Shown one piece after another: positions 19,043-27,025 of a stretch of DNA of 64,000 nucleotides. The DNA comes from Methylobacterium terricola (lineage in GTDB: Bacteria; Pseudomonadota; Alphaproteobacteria; Rhizobiales; Beijerinckiaceae). Each line of letters opens with the position of its first letter. Position 1 is the stretch's first letter. Position numbers and translations under genes: made by a program. The notes beneath the pieces were generated by a model. It did no database searches. It worked only from the letters and a program-made list of their open reading frames with translations, and had not been told where the DNA came from. The stretch lies in NCBI RefSeq assembly GCF_006151805.1, contig NZ_VDDA01000003.1:372001-436000 (forward strand). The letters run 5' to 3'.

Positions 19043-20422
19043 ATGAAGCGGGTGATCGCGGGAGCGGTGTCTTTGGGCGCCCTGGTGATGGCAGCGCTGC
19101 CGGCCGTCGCGCAGGACAACAAGACGCTCACCGTCTGGTTCAGCAAGGGCTTCTACCGGTCCGAGGACGAGTCGCTCTGGGCGACGATCAAGAAGTTCGA
19201 GCAGAAGACCGGGATCAAGGTCGAGCTGTCGCAATACGCGATCCAGGACATGATCCCGAAGACCGTGGCGGCGCTCGATTCCGGCTCGCCGCCCGATGTC
19301 GGCTATTCCGACACCTACAACAACCAGGCCGCCGGCAAGTGGGCCTTCGAGGGCAAGCTCGAGGACCTGACCGACGTCCTGCAGCCGATGATGCCGCGCT
19401 TCGCAGCCCAGACCGTCGAGCACGTGCTGCTGATGAACGGCCAGACCGGCAAGAAGGCCTATTACGGCTTCCCGCTCAAGCGCCAGACGCTGCACACCGA
19501 GATCTGGGGCGACATGCTGGAGAAGGCCGGCTTCAAGCAGGCCGACATCCCGACCAAGTGGTCGGATTACTGGGCGTTCTGGTGCGACAAGGTCCAGCCC
19601 GGCTACCGCAAGGCCTCGGGCACCCGCACCTACGGCATCGGCGCGCCGATGGGCGTCGAATCGACCGACAGCTTCCAGTCGTTCTACGCCTTCATGGACG
19701 CCTACGACGCCAAGCTCGTCGATGCCGACGGCAAGCTGACCGTCGACGACCCGAAGACCCGCGAGGGCGTGGTCAAGGCGCTGAAGGACTACACCGACCC
19801 CTACATCAAGGGCTGCGTGCCGCCCTCGGCCACGACCTGGAAGGACCCCGACAACAACGTCGCCTTCCACAACCGCACCACGGTGATGACGCACAACTTC
19901 ACCATCTCGATCGCCGCGAAATGGTACGAGGACAGCGTCAACCCGAACAACACGCCCGAGCAGCGCGAGGCCTCGAAGAAGGCCTACGAGGAGACGATCA
20001 TCACCGCGCCGTTCCCGAACCGGCCGGACGGCAAGCCGATGACCTACCGCGCCGACGTCAAGCAGGGCGTGGTCTTCTCGGGCGCCAAGAACAAGGCGGC
20101 GGCCAAGGAGTTCGTGAAGTTCATCATGGAGGAGGACAACCTCCGTCCCTACGTCGAGGGTGCGATCGGCCGCTGGTTCCCGGTGACGAAGGCCTCGATC
20201 GAGAGCCCGTTCTGGCAGGCCGACAAGCACCGCAAGGCGGTCTACAACCAGTTCACCTCGGGCACCGAGCCGTTCGACTACGTGAAGAACTACAAGTTCA
20301 CGCTGGTCAACAACGAGAACGTGTTCGCCAAGGCGATGAACCGGGTGGTGAGCGAGAAGGTCCCGGTCGAGAAGGCCGCCGACGAGATGCTGGCCCGCAT
20401 CAAGCAGATCGCCGGGCAGTAG
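19043..20422 (+). CDS. Sugar ABC transporter substrate-binding protein (family 1)
   Basis: A 459-residue extracellular solute-binding protein of the carbohydrate type. The signal peptide is MKRVIAGAVSLGALVMAALP with cleavage near AVA-QD; the mature part starts TLTVWFSKGFYRSEDESL and has the fold's VAALDSGSPPDVGYSD segment. It captures a sugar or polyol in the periplasm for the two permeases downstream. ATG 19043 follows GGAAGGA (19028-19034). A 382-nt gap holding an inverted pair of palindromic repeats separates it from the permease genes, a layout that could raise its expression above that of the permeases. Sugar identity is unknown. Confidence 0.92.
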   Translation: MKRVIAGAVSLGALVMAALPAVAQDNKTLTVWFSKGFYRSEDESLWATIKKFEQKTGIKVELSQYAIQDMIPKTVAALDSGSPPDVGYSDTYNNQAAGKWAFEGKLEDLTDVLQPMMPRFAAQTVEHVLLMNGQTGKKAYYGFPLKRQTLHTEIWGDMLEKAGFKQADIPTKWSDYWAFWCDKVQPGYRKASGTRTYGIGAPMGVESTDSFQSFYAFMDAYDAKLVDADGKLTVDDPKTREGVVKALKDYTDPYIKGCVPPSATTWKDPDNNVAFHNRTTVMTHNFTISIAAKWYEDSVNPNNTPEQREASKKAYEETIITAPFPNRPDGKPMTYRADVKQGVVFSGAKNKAAAKEFVKFIMEEDNLRPYVEGAIGRWFPVTKASIESPFWQADKHRKAVYNQFTSGTEPFDYVKNYKFTLVNNENVFAKAMNRVVSEKVPVEKAADEMLARIKQIAGQ

Positions 20423-20480
20423 CCGCCGGGGAGACGTCGGAACAAGCAGGGCTGTTCGAGGACGGACACGGCGCAGGTCC

Positions 20481-20519
20481 CCCCTCTCCCGTGTGGGAGA
20501 GGGGCCGGGGGTGAGGGTG
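20481..20519 (+). repeat. Palindromic intergenic repeat, family A, copy 1
   Basis: CCCCTCTCCC-GTGT-GGGAGAGGGG forms a perfect hairpin followed by CCGGGGGTGAGGGTG. It is the near-exact reverse complement of the copy at 20594-20631, so the two can also pair with each other. It lies between the sugar binding-protein gene and its permease genes. Confidence 0.8.
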
Positions 20520-20593
20520 GCTCGGCTTCCGCAATAATCCTGAACTGTCGAGCTGCGCAGCGGAACGGTTCAGTCTTCTTGCGGCACCGTCTC

Positions 20594-20631
20594 CACCCTC
20601 ACCCCTACCCCTCTCCCACACGGGAGAGGGG
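20594..20631 (-). repeat. Palindromic intergenic repeat, family A, copy 2 (inverted)
   Basis: CACCCTCACCCCTA followed by the CCCCTCTCCCACACGGGAGAGGGG hairpin, inverted relative to the copy at 20481-20519 with about 74 nt between them. The flank GATCCCGCGCC is also shared with other copies (8990s, 29010s). Together the pair fills most of the 20423-20804 gap; I see no gene in that gap. Confidence 0.8.
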
Positions 20632-20804
20632 ATCCCGCGCCTTTTCCTTTGAAAGGATCGTCTTCGGGCAGCCCTGCGGACCAAGAGGGGAGGCGGACGT
20701 GCCTCATTCGACATCGCCCGGAGCGGGGTCCGATCGCAGGATGATCGGGGCCCGCTCTCGGTTTTCAAACACCCCGCTTCACGGCCTCATCGAGGAGACC
20801 GACC

Positions 20805-21674
20805 ATGTCCGCAACGGTCGCTGAGGCAGCGCCGGTCGCCGCGGCCCAGCCCTTCCGCCTGACCTCGTGGCAGGCCTGGGGGCTGATCCTGATCGCGCCC
20901 TACCTGCTGATCTTCCTGTTCTTCGTCATCTACCCGATCGGCTACGGCCTCTGGCTGGCGCGCAGCCCCGCGAGCTACGTGCATCTGGCCGAGGATCCGA
21001 TCTTCGCCCGCGCCGTCGTCAACACGCTGATCTTCCTGATCGTCGGCATCAACGTGAAGATGGCGATCGCGCTGATGCTGTCGGGCTTCTTCACCAACGA
21101 GCGGAAGTGGATCCGCTGGCTGTCGGTGCTGTTCATCCTGCCCTGGGCGGTGCCGTCGATCCCGACGATCCTGTCGGTGCGGTTCATGCTGAACCCCGAA
21201 TGGGGCGTGGTGAACTCGCTGATCTTCCGCTTCACCGGCGAGGACGGCCCGAACTGGCTCAACGACCCGTCACTGGCCCTCACGCTCGCCATCGGCGTCC
21301 ATATCTGGAAGTCGCTGCCGTTCTGGACGCTGATCCTGCTCGCCGGGCGGCTCGCCATCTCGGCCGACATGTACGAGGCGGCGTCGGTCGACGGCGCCAC
21401 CAAGTGGCAGAAGTTCCTGCACGTCACCTGGCCGTCGATGCGGACGCTCTACGTGACCTGCACGATCCTGTCGATGATCTGGACGCTGGGCGACTTCAAC
21501 TCGGTCTACCTGCTCACCGGCGGCGGTCCCGCCGACCTCACCCACGTGCTGGCGACGCTCGGCATCCGGTACCTGCGCCTCGACCAGGTCGACGCCTCGA
21601 TGGCGGCGGTGGTCTGCGCGATGCCGTTCGTGCTGCCGCTGGTCTACGTGCTGATGAAGAGGCTCTCGAAATGA
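20805..21674 (+). CDS. Sugar ABC transporter permease (MalF-like)
   Basis: A 289-residue inner-membrane permease with six predicted transmembrane helices. The EAA loop that contacts the ATPase is EAASVDGATKWQKFLHVTWP. Length and fold fit the UgpA/MalF branch without the large periplasmic loop. GAGGAGA precedes the ATG. The stop overlaps the next ATG (ATGA), so this permease is translationally coupled to its partner. Confidence 0.92.
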   Translation: MSATVAEAAPVAAAQPFRLTSWQAWGLILIAPYLLIFLFFVIYPIGYGLWLARSPASYVHLAEDPIFARAVVNTLIFLIVGINVKMAIALMLSGFFTNERKWIRWLSVLFILPWAVPSIPTILSVRFMLNPEWGVVNSLIFRFTGEDGPNWLNDPSLALTLAIGVHIWKSLPFWTLILLAGRLAISADMYEAASVDGATKWQKFLHVTWPSMRTLYVTCTILSMIWTLGDFNSVYLLTGGGPADLTHVLATLGIRYLRLDQVDASMAAVVCAMPFVLPLVYVLMKRLSK

Positions 21675-22585
21675 GCACGACCACCACGGCCCGCGCGTCC
21701 CTCGCGACGCCTTCGGCGGAGGAGCGCTCCGCCGCCCGGACCAACTGGCTGCGCGCGGCCGGCACCGAGGCGAAGCTCCTCCTCATCGGCATCCCGGTCC
21801 TGCTCTGGACCGTGATCCCGATCTACCACCTCATCCTGTTCGCGATCTCGCCGAAGCAGGACGCGATGTCGGGGGCGCTGTTCCCGGCCCACCCGACGCT
21901 GCAGAACTTCAAGGTGGTGTTCGGGCAGCAGCACTACTTCCTGTCGAATTTCTGGCAGCAATTCTGGAACTCGGCCGTCATCGCCTTCGCGACCGGCGTG
22001 CTGACGCTGGTCGTCGCCACCGCGGCGGCCTTCGCGATCAGCCGCCTGAAGGTGAAGGGCGGCCGGACCGTGATGAACATGGCGCTCTTCACCTACTTCA
22101 TCCCGGCCGCGTTCCTGGCCGTGCCGATGTACAAGACGATGGGGGCCTACGGGCTGCTCAACTCGAAATGGGCCCTGATCCTCGCGATGGTGACGATCGC
22201 CAGCCCCTACGCGATCTGGGTGCTGAAGCAGGCCTCCGACAAGCTGCCGGTGGAACTGGACGAAGCCGCGATCATGGACGGCGCCTCGCCGCCCCAGCTC
22301 TTCCGCTTCGTCTACCTGCCGCTGATGGTCCCGTCGCTGGTCGCGATCGGCGTCTACGCGCTGCTGCTCGCCTGGAACGAGTACCTGTTCGCCTTCCTGC
22401 TCCTCTCGCGTGATACCGACGTGACCCTGCCGGTGGCCTTGGGGAGCTTCCTGGCGGCGGATGACTCGCCGTGGGAGCTGCTGATGACCACTGGGTTGAT
22501 CTACGCCCTGCCGCCGGCCGCGATCTATTATGTGTTCAAGCGGTATATGGTGGGTGGGTTGACGGCGGGCGCTGTGAAGAGCTGA
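21671..22585 (+). CDS. Sugar ABC transporter permease (MalG-like)
   Basis: A 304-residue permease with an extended cytoplasmic N-terminus (~35 residues), six transmembrane helices and the EAA loop DEAAIMDGASPPQLFRFVYLP. It forms the channel with the upstream MalF-like subunit. No MalK/UgpC-type ATPase gene follows; the operon ends at a terminator-like hairpin, so the energising subunit must come from another locus. The final codons are less GC-biased than the rest, matching the boundary with the AT-rich island that follows. Confidence 0.92.
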   Translation: MSTTTTARASLATPSAEERSAARTNWLRAAGTEAKLLLIGIPVLLWTVIPIYHLILFAISPKQDAMSGALFPAHPTLQNFKVVFGQQHYFLSNFWQQFWNSAVIAFATGVLTLVVATAAAFAISRLKVKGGRTVMNMALFTYFIPAAFLAVPMYKTMGAYGLLNSKWALILAMVTIASPYAIWVLKQASDKLPVELDEAAIMDGASPPQLFRFVYLPLMVPSLVAIGVYALLLAWNEYLFAFLLLSRDTDVTLPVALGSFLAADDSPWELLMTTGLIYALPPAAIYYVFKRYMVGGLTAGAVKS

Positions 22586-22612
22586 TTTCTGGCGACCTAT
22601 TAGTATGACATT

Positions 22613-22654
22613 TGAGGTCGGCCATGGGCGTCAGTGCTCGTGGCCGGCTTTTTA
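22613..22654 (+). terminator. Candidate rho-independent terminator after sugar ABC operon
   Basis: GTCGGCCA and TGGCCGGC (one G:U-type mismatch) form a stem around a loop of about 17 nt and are followed by CTTTTTATTT. It lies 30 nt after the last permease gene and marks the end of that operon and the start of the AT-rich island. Confidence 0.6.
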
Positions 22655-22925
22655 TTTCCCAACACTTCCTCGCTATAAAGACTGGCGTGCTGTGTATTCT
22701 AGCAAGACAAACCTCCCATAACGTCGATTATTTGCATGTCATAACTTGAAACGACTGATGGTCGTCCATGGTGATATCTCAGTCTTTGCGGGGGTGTGAA
22801 AAAATCATTGCAAGCTCCTTGCCTGCAAAAAATGTTGCGCTAGTGCCTGTGAAAATCTTCAGCTTGGCTCTTGCCTACCTCTCGCGGCCAAGCTTACAAA
22901 CTCATCATGCTATTTCGCATCCTTT
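22655..22925. other. AT-rich non-coding stretch before the repeat-RT island
   Basis: About 270 nt with much lower GC than the surrounding chromosome and no supported gene; a short open frame from 22768 lacks a ribosome binding site. It may hold the promoter of the downstream repeat/reverse transcriptase transcript. I see no integrase, tRNA or att-like repeat at this edge. Confidence 0.45.
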
Positions 22926-23029
22926 GCGACGGGGGTCGGCTCAGCCGGTGGCCTAGAGTGGTGGAGCAGCGGCGAGGTCGAGGCGCGAGCCATGACCGAC
23001 ACCGTTCGGATAGGGCCGAAAGGTACCTC
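22926..23029 (+). repeat. 104-bp exact direct repeat, copy 1
   Basis: Identical over all 104 bases to 23301-23404, starting 375 bp apart. Similarity continues with two substitutions for about 13 more bases. The repeat is GC-rich and can fold locally: TTCGG/CCGAA around ATAGGG near its 3' end, and GAGGT pairing with terminal ACCTC. Because 375 is a multiple of three, both copies fall in one reading frame, but I see no convincing protein there. Confidence 0.85.
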
Positions 23030-23475
23030 TGGTGATGGCAGACCTGTCCTGTCCGATCAGAAACTAGCCGCAACCTTTTCTCTCAAGGGGACCTGTTGGG
23101 CGGCTGGACGAATTTATTTAGCGGGTGGGGCGGGGTCGCGCGGGCATCAGCCGCTTGTGCGCCGGCCAAAAACGGTAGGCTTGCAGGAGGTCGGAAGTGA
23201 TGTTCAAGGCGGAAAGCAAAAACGTGCCACCCGCAAGGCGGCGCGACCTGGTGCGGGGCGCCTCACAGCGTTCCTAACTGGGGTCTCTTTCGCTCTCATC
23301 GCGACGGGGGTCGGCTCAGCCGGTGGCCTAGAGTGGTGGAGCAGCGGCGAGGTCGAGGCGCGAGCCATGACCGACACCGTTCGGATAGGGCCGAAAGGTA
23401 CCTCCGGTGAGGGCAGAGCCTGGTCGGACGGGTATGGGTGAACCAGCAGGACCCCAGGACTAGAGGTTGCATACT
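23030..23475 (+). ncRNA. Candidate structured non-coding leader of the reverse transcriptase
   Basis: Between the first repeat and the reverse transcriptase lies sequence rich in short GC stems and A-rich loops (for example 23157-23250, with GTGCGCC then CCAAAAACGG and GCGGAAAGCAAAAACGTGCC). GTGCG resembles the 5' end of group II introns, but only about 320 nt separate it from the RT start, too short for complete domains I-III, and I find no domain V downstream. A DRT- or retron-type RNA is an alternative. That it is transcribed or folded is inference; boundaries are rough and copy 2 of the direct repeat lies inside it. Confidence 0.35.
23301..23404 (+). repeat. 104-bp exact direct repeat, copy 2
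   Basis: The second copy ends 71 nt before the reverse transcriptase start codon. The two copies differ at no adenines, so this is not a template/variable repeat pair that has been mutagenised in a diversity-generating retroelement. It may be part of a structured RNA upstream of the reverse transcriptase. Confidence 0.85.
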
Positions 23476-24663
23476 ATGGTTGGGTCACTGCTGCTGAAAC
23501 AAGTCCGCAGTCGTCCCAACCTTGAGCGAGCATGGCGGGTAGTTGAAGATAATAGCCGATTTTCTGGGTCTGAGACGATAAGATTGGAAGTAGATATTTT
23601 TCGTGAAAAGTATTCAACAAACATCCGAACCATCAGCGATCAACTAAGAGAAGGTAGATATAAATTCCAGCCCGCTCGAGGTGTACCGATTGCGAAAGCG
23701 GGGAATAAAAAATCTTCCGATTTCCGGCCTCTTGTCGTGGCATCTGTCGGATCTCGCATCGTTCAGCGATCAATTCTGGACGTATTGACGAGCATCGATG
23801 ATCTTAAGCCGTATTTTCAGAATTCAAATAGCTTTGGTGGTATAAAAAAAGCCAAAGGACAACATCTAGCCGCAGTTCCTGCCGCTATTCGGGAGGTTTT
23901 GTCAGCCATAGGAGATGGCGCAACTCATGTAGTATGCGCCGATATTAGTGGATTTTTTACAAAAATTTCTAAATCAGCAGTTGTTTCTATTATTGAAAAA
24001 GTTGTGACAGATCGAGAATTTATCGATTTGCTAAACTTGGCTATAAAAGTTGAGCTTAGCAACATGGCTGAATTGCGTGAGCGTGCAGACAGATTTCCGA
24101 TTTATGATATCGGCGTTGCTCAGGGTAGTTCTCTATCTCCGCTGTTGGGAAATATAATTTTATCTGATTTCGATAAAAAAATGAACGAAGGTGATTGCCG
24201 ATGCATTCGCTATATAGATGATTTCATTATCCTCGCCCCAACAAAGAAGGCCGCAGCTGCGCGCATGCGTATCGCCTCTGCTCATCTTGCTGCGCTTGAA
24301 ATGAGCCTTTCCAAGGAAAAGACACACGTTGAGCCGCGCAGTATTCTGGACGGGTTTGATTTTCTCGGGATCGAGTTGAAAAACGGCCTCATCCGACCCT
24401 CAAATAAGGCCCAGAAGAGAATTATCAAATCGATCGAAGATTCTTTTAAAGAAAGCAGCTCCGCTTTTAAGGCGAGGCGAGGAGGTGCGGAGCTTCACAA
24501 AAGTCAATCTTTACTTGGAACTCTCCGCCGAGTCGATGGTGTTATTCAAGGTTGGGGTAAGCATTGCAGCTTTTGTAATGATGAAGCTGCGTTCGCCACG
24601 CTAGATGCGGCGATATCTAATATGCTTAGAAGATATATTGGAATTTATTCCGCAGAAATTTAA
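23476..24663 (+). CDS. Free-standing group II-like reverse transcriptase
   Basis: A 395-residue RNA-directed DNA polymerase. Visible blocks: fingers RPLVVASVGSRIVQ (84-97), motif A CADISGFF (154-161), motif B GVAQGSSLSPLLGN (213-226), catalytic YIDD (246-249), and FDFLGIEL (294-301). A maturase/thumb-like tail has GWGKHCSFCNDEAAF (359-373) and LRRYIG. No DNA-binding or HNH endonuclease domain follows, so it is shorter than mobile intron proteins. QGxxxSP argues against diversity-generating retroelements; YIDD, not YADD, is a hallmark reported for some group II-like RTs with roles in DNA break repair. ATG 23476 follows AGAGG (23462-23466). Codon use is strongly AT-shifted compared with all neighbours, so it was recently acquired. 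Defence or repair roles are inference. Confidence 0.88.
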   Translation: MVGSLLLKQVRSRPNLERAWRVVEDNSRFSGSETIRLEVDIFREKYSTNIRTISDQLREGRYKFQPARGVPIAKAGNKKSSDFRPLVVASVGSRIVQRSILDVLTSIDDLKPYFQNSNSFGGIKKAKGQHLAAVPAAIREVLSAIGDGATHVVCADISGFFTKISKSAVVSIIEKVVTDREFIDLLNLAIKVELSNMAELRERADRFPIYDIGVAQGSSLSPLLGNIILSDFDKKMNEGDCRCIRYIDDFIILAPTKKAAAARMRIASAHLAALEMSLSKEKTHVEPRSILDGFDFLGIELKNGLIRPSNKAQKRIIKSIEDSFKESSSAFKARRGGAELHKSQSLLGTLRRVDGVIQGWGKHCSFCNDEAAFATLDAAISNMLRRYIGIYSAEI

Positions 24664-24989
24664 TTGACCTGTCATCTGGGAAGGCGTTCTTTGCTGGGAG
24701 TAGAATCCCTGTCTGTTATGCAAAGATCGCCATTTGCGTGGCCCGTCAAACGAAATAATAGGCGACTGGCTATTAAAGCTGAGGTCGTTTCTATTGAAAA
24801 ATCTGCATCGACAGAAAACTTGATCCATAATACAAATATCGTGATGCAAGATAGTGAAATGGTATCTGCGGTCTCGGAAATTAATGCCCAAAATTGATTT
24901 AGACATCGCAATAAGAACATTAATATGAAGACGCAGTACACATCGGGCGACTGTGCCGCAGTCTCAAGCGACCGCGGCACGCGTGATCA
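24664..24989. other. AT-rich stretch after the reverse transcriptase, 326 bp
   Basis: Low-GC sequence continuing the island to about 24950, where composition returns to normal. A 77-codon frame begins TTG right after the RT stop but has no ribosome binding site or recognisable motif, so I do not call it. I find no group II domain V hairpin or inverted terminal repeat here. It may be a 3' untranslated part of the RT transcript. Confidence 0.45.
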
Positions 24990-26036
24990 TTACGCCACCG
25001 CCGCCACACCCCCCGGCATCAACCGTCCCTCCTCCACCGCATGACACGCCACCCCATCCCGGAACACCGGCACCTCCGCCTTGCACCGCTCATTCGCGAA
25101 CGGGCAGCGTGGGTGAAACGTGCACCCTGACGGCGGGTTGATCGGGTTCGGGATCTCGCCCTGCACCGGCACGCGCTGCCGGCCGACATGGGCGAGGTCG
25201 GGCACCGCGTCGAGGAGCATGCGGGTGTAGGGGTGTTTCGGGGCGGTGAAGAGCTCGCGGCCGCCGCCGATCTCGACGATGCGGCCGAGATACATCACGC
25301 CGATGCGGTTCGCCATGTGGCGCACCACGGCGAGGTTGTGGCTGATGAACAGGTAGGTCAGGCCGAGCCGGTCCTGCAGGTCGCGCATCAGGTTCAGGAT
25401 CTGGGCCTGGACCGAGACGTCGAGGGCCGAGGTCGGCTCGTCGGCGACCAGGAACTCGGCCTCGGAGGCGAGCGCCCGGGCGATGGCAATGCGCTGGCGC
25501 TGGCCGCCCGAGAAGGCGTGGGGGTAGCGCTTGCCGTCGTCGGGGTGCAGGCCGACCAGGGTCAGGAGCTCGCCGACGCGGGCCTGGATCTCGCGCTCGC
25601 CGTTGAGGATCCCGAAGGCGCGGATCGGCTCGGAGACGATCCGGTCGACCCGCCAACGCGGGTTCATCGAGGCGTAGGGGTCCTGGAAGATCATCTGGAT
25701 GCGCCGGCGCAGCTGCCGCCGCTCGGCGGCCTGGCGCGGGTCGGTCATCGAGATGCCGGCAATCGAGACCTCGCCGTCGGAGGGCGGCATCAGGCCGACC
25801 ACCATGCGGGCCACCGTCGACTTGCCGGAGCCGGATTCGCCGACGATCGCCAGGGTCTCGCCCTTGGCGACCGAGAACGAGACGTGGTCCACCGCGCGCA
25901 GGTACTGGCGCGGCTGGCGCTCGATCACCCGGTTGAGCCAGGGGCGCGAGACGTCGAACAGGCGGCGCAGGTCGCGGACCTGCACGTAGTCGGGCTGGGG
26001 CGTGATCACGGGCTTCAAGGCGATATGGGGCTTCAT
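24990..26036 (-). CDS. Peptide ABC transporter ATP-binding protein (DppF/OppF-like)
   Basis: A 348-residue ATPase of a dipeptide/oligopeptide importer. Walker A GESGSGKST, signature FSGGQRQRIAIARAL, Walker B LVADEPTSALD, and the C-terminal oligopeptide-type Cys region (SGCTFHPRCPFANERC) that may bind an iron-sulfur cluster in relatives. Its start overlaps the stop of the DppD-like gene by 4 nt (ATGA). It is the last gene of a five-gene operon SBP-B-C-D-F on this strand. The 3' end abuts the AT-rich reverse transcriptase island. Confidence 0.95.
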   Translation of the reverse strand: MKPHIALKPVITPQPDYVQVRDLRRLFDVSRPWLNRVIERQPRQYLRAVDHVSFSVAKGETLAIVGESGSGKSTVARMVVGLMPPSDGEVSIAGISMTDPRQAAERRQLRRRIQMIFQDPYASMNPRWRVDRIVSEPIRAFGILNGEREIQARVGELLTLVGLHPDDGKRYPHAFSGGQRQRIAIARALASEAEFLVADEPTSALDVSVQAQILNLMRDLQDRLGLTYLFISHNLAVVRHMANRIGVMYLGRIVEIGGGRELFTAPKHPYTRMLLDAVPDLAHVGRQRVPVQGEIPNPINPPSGCTFHPRCPFANERCKAEVPVFRDGVACHAVEEGRLMPGGVAAVA

Positions 26037-27025
26037 GCGGCGGCCTGTCCGGACGCGTCGTAGAGGTGGCAGGCGACCCGGTGCGCGCCGACGACCAGGG
26101 GCTCGGGCCGGTCGACCGTGCAGCGGGCAAACACCTTGGGGCAGCGCGGGTTGAAGGCGCAGCCGGGCGGGATCGCCGAGAGCCGCGGCATCGCGCCGGG
26201 GATCTGGGCCAGGCGGTCGGCCTCGTGCGACAGGGACGGGATCGCCCCCATCAGGCCCTTGGCGTAGGGGTGGAGTGGGTTGCCGACGAGGGCCGCCACC
26301 GGGCCGATCTCGGCGACGCGGCCGGCATACATCACCGCCACCCGGTCGGCGGCCTCCGCGATCACCCCCATGTCGTGGGTGATCAGCATCACGGCGGTGC
26401 CGTGGTCGCGCCCGAGGCGCTTCAGGAGCGTAATGATCTGGGCCTGGACCGAGACGTCGAGCGCCGTCGTCGGCTCATCCGCAATGATCAGCTCCGGCTC
26501 GGCGGCGAGCGCCAGCGCGATGACGACGCGCTGCCGCATGCCGCCCGAGAATTCGTGCGGGAAGCCGTCGATCCGCCGCTCCGGCGCCGGGATGCCGACC
26601 TCGGCGAGAAGGTCGATCGCCCGCTGGCGGGCGGCCTTGGCGGAGAGGTCGGTGTGGGTGCGGATCGTCTCCACGATCTGCCGGCCGACCCGGTAGAGCG
26701 GGTTGAGGCTGGTCAGCGGGTCCTGGAAGATCATGCCGATGCGCTTGCCGCGGACCTTGCGCATCGCGTCGGGCGTCAGGTTGTCGATGCGCTCGCCGGC
26801 GAGGCGGATCTCGCCGCCGGCGATGCGGCCGGGCGGGTCGATCAGGCCGATCACCGCCGAGCCGGTCACCGACTTGCCGGCGCCGGACTCGCCGACGACG
26901 CCGAGCACCTCGCCGCGGTTGATCTCGAAGGAGACGCCGTCGAGCGCGGTCAGCACGCCGCGGCGGGTGGCGAACTCGACCCGCAGGTCGCGCACCGAGA
27001 GGACGGGTTGGGACATGTCGGTCAT
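26033..27025 (-). CDS. Peptide ABC transporter ATP-binding protein (DppD/OppD-like)
   Basis: A 330-residue ATPase paired with the DppF-like subunit. Walker A GESGAGKSV, signature FSGGMRQRVVIALAL, Walker B IIADEPTTALD, and the Cys-rich end PGCAFNPRCPKVFARC. ATG 27025 is chosen because it overlaps the permease stop as ATGA (27022-27025); an alternative ATG lies three codons in. It powers import together with the downstream ATPase through the two permeases. Confidence 0.95.
   Translation of the reverse strand: MTDMSQPVLSVRDLRVEFATRRGVLTALDGVSFEINRGEVLGVVGESGAGKSVTGSAVIGLIDPPGRIAGGEIRLAGERIDNLTPDAMRKVRGKRIGMIFQDPLTSLNPLYRVGRQIVETIRTHTDLSAKAARQRAIDLLAEVGIPAPERRIDGFPHEFSGGMRQRVVIALALAAEPELIIADEPTTALDVSVQAQIITLLKRLGRDHGTAVMLITHDMGVIAEAADRVAVMYAGRVAEIGPVAALVGNPLHPYAKGLMGAIPSLSHEADRLAQIPGAMPRLSAIPPGCAFNPRCPKVFARCTVDRPEPLVVGAHRVACHLYDASGQAAA

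Noticed and set aside
22992..23441. A 149-codon open frame spanning both direct repeats
   Set aside because: It repeats the peptide MTDTVRIGPKGTSG because the repeats are in frame, has no ribosome binding site or family pattern, and reads through what looks like structured non-coding DNA.
22926..24663. Diversity-generating retroelement
   Set aside because: The two repeats do not differ at adenines, there is no variable lectin-like target gene or Avd gene, and the RT has QGxxxSP, not the motif typical of these elements.
24664..24897. A 77-codon frame starting TTG immediately after the RT stop
   Set aside because: No ribosome binding site and no recognisable motif; AT-rich DNA can hold such frames by chance.
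23157..24989. Complete group II intron
   Set aside because: GTGCGCC could be a 5' end, but only ~320 nt precede the ORF, no domain V hairpin is found after it, and the protein has no endonuclease domain.
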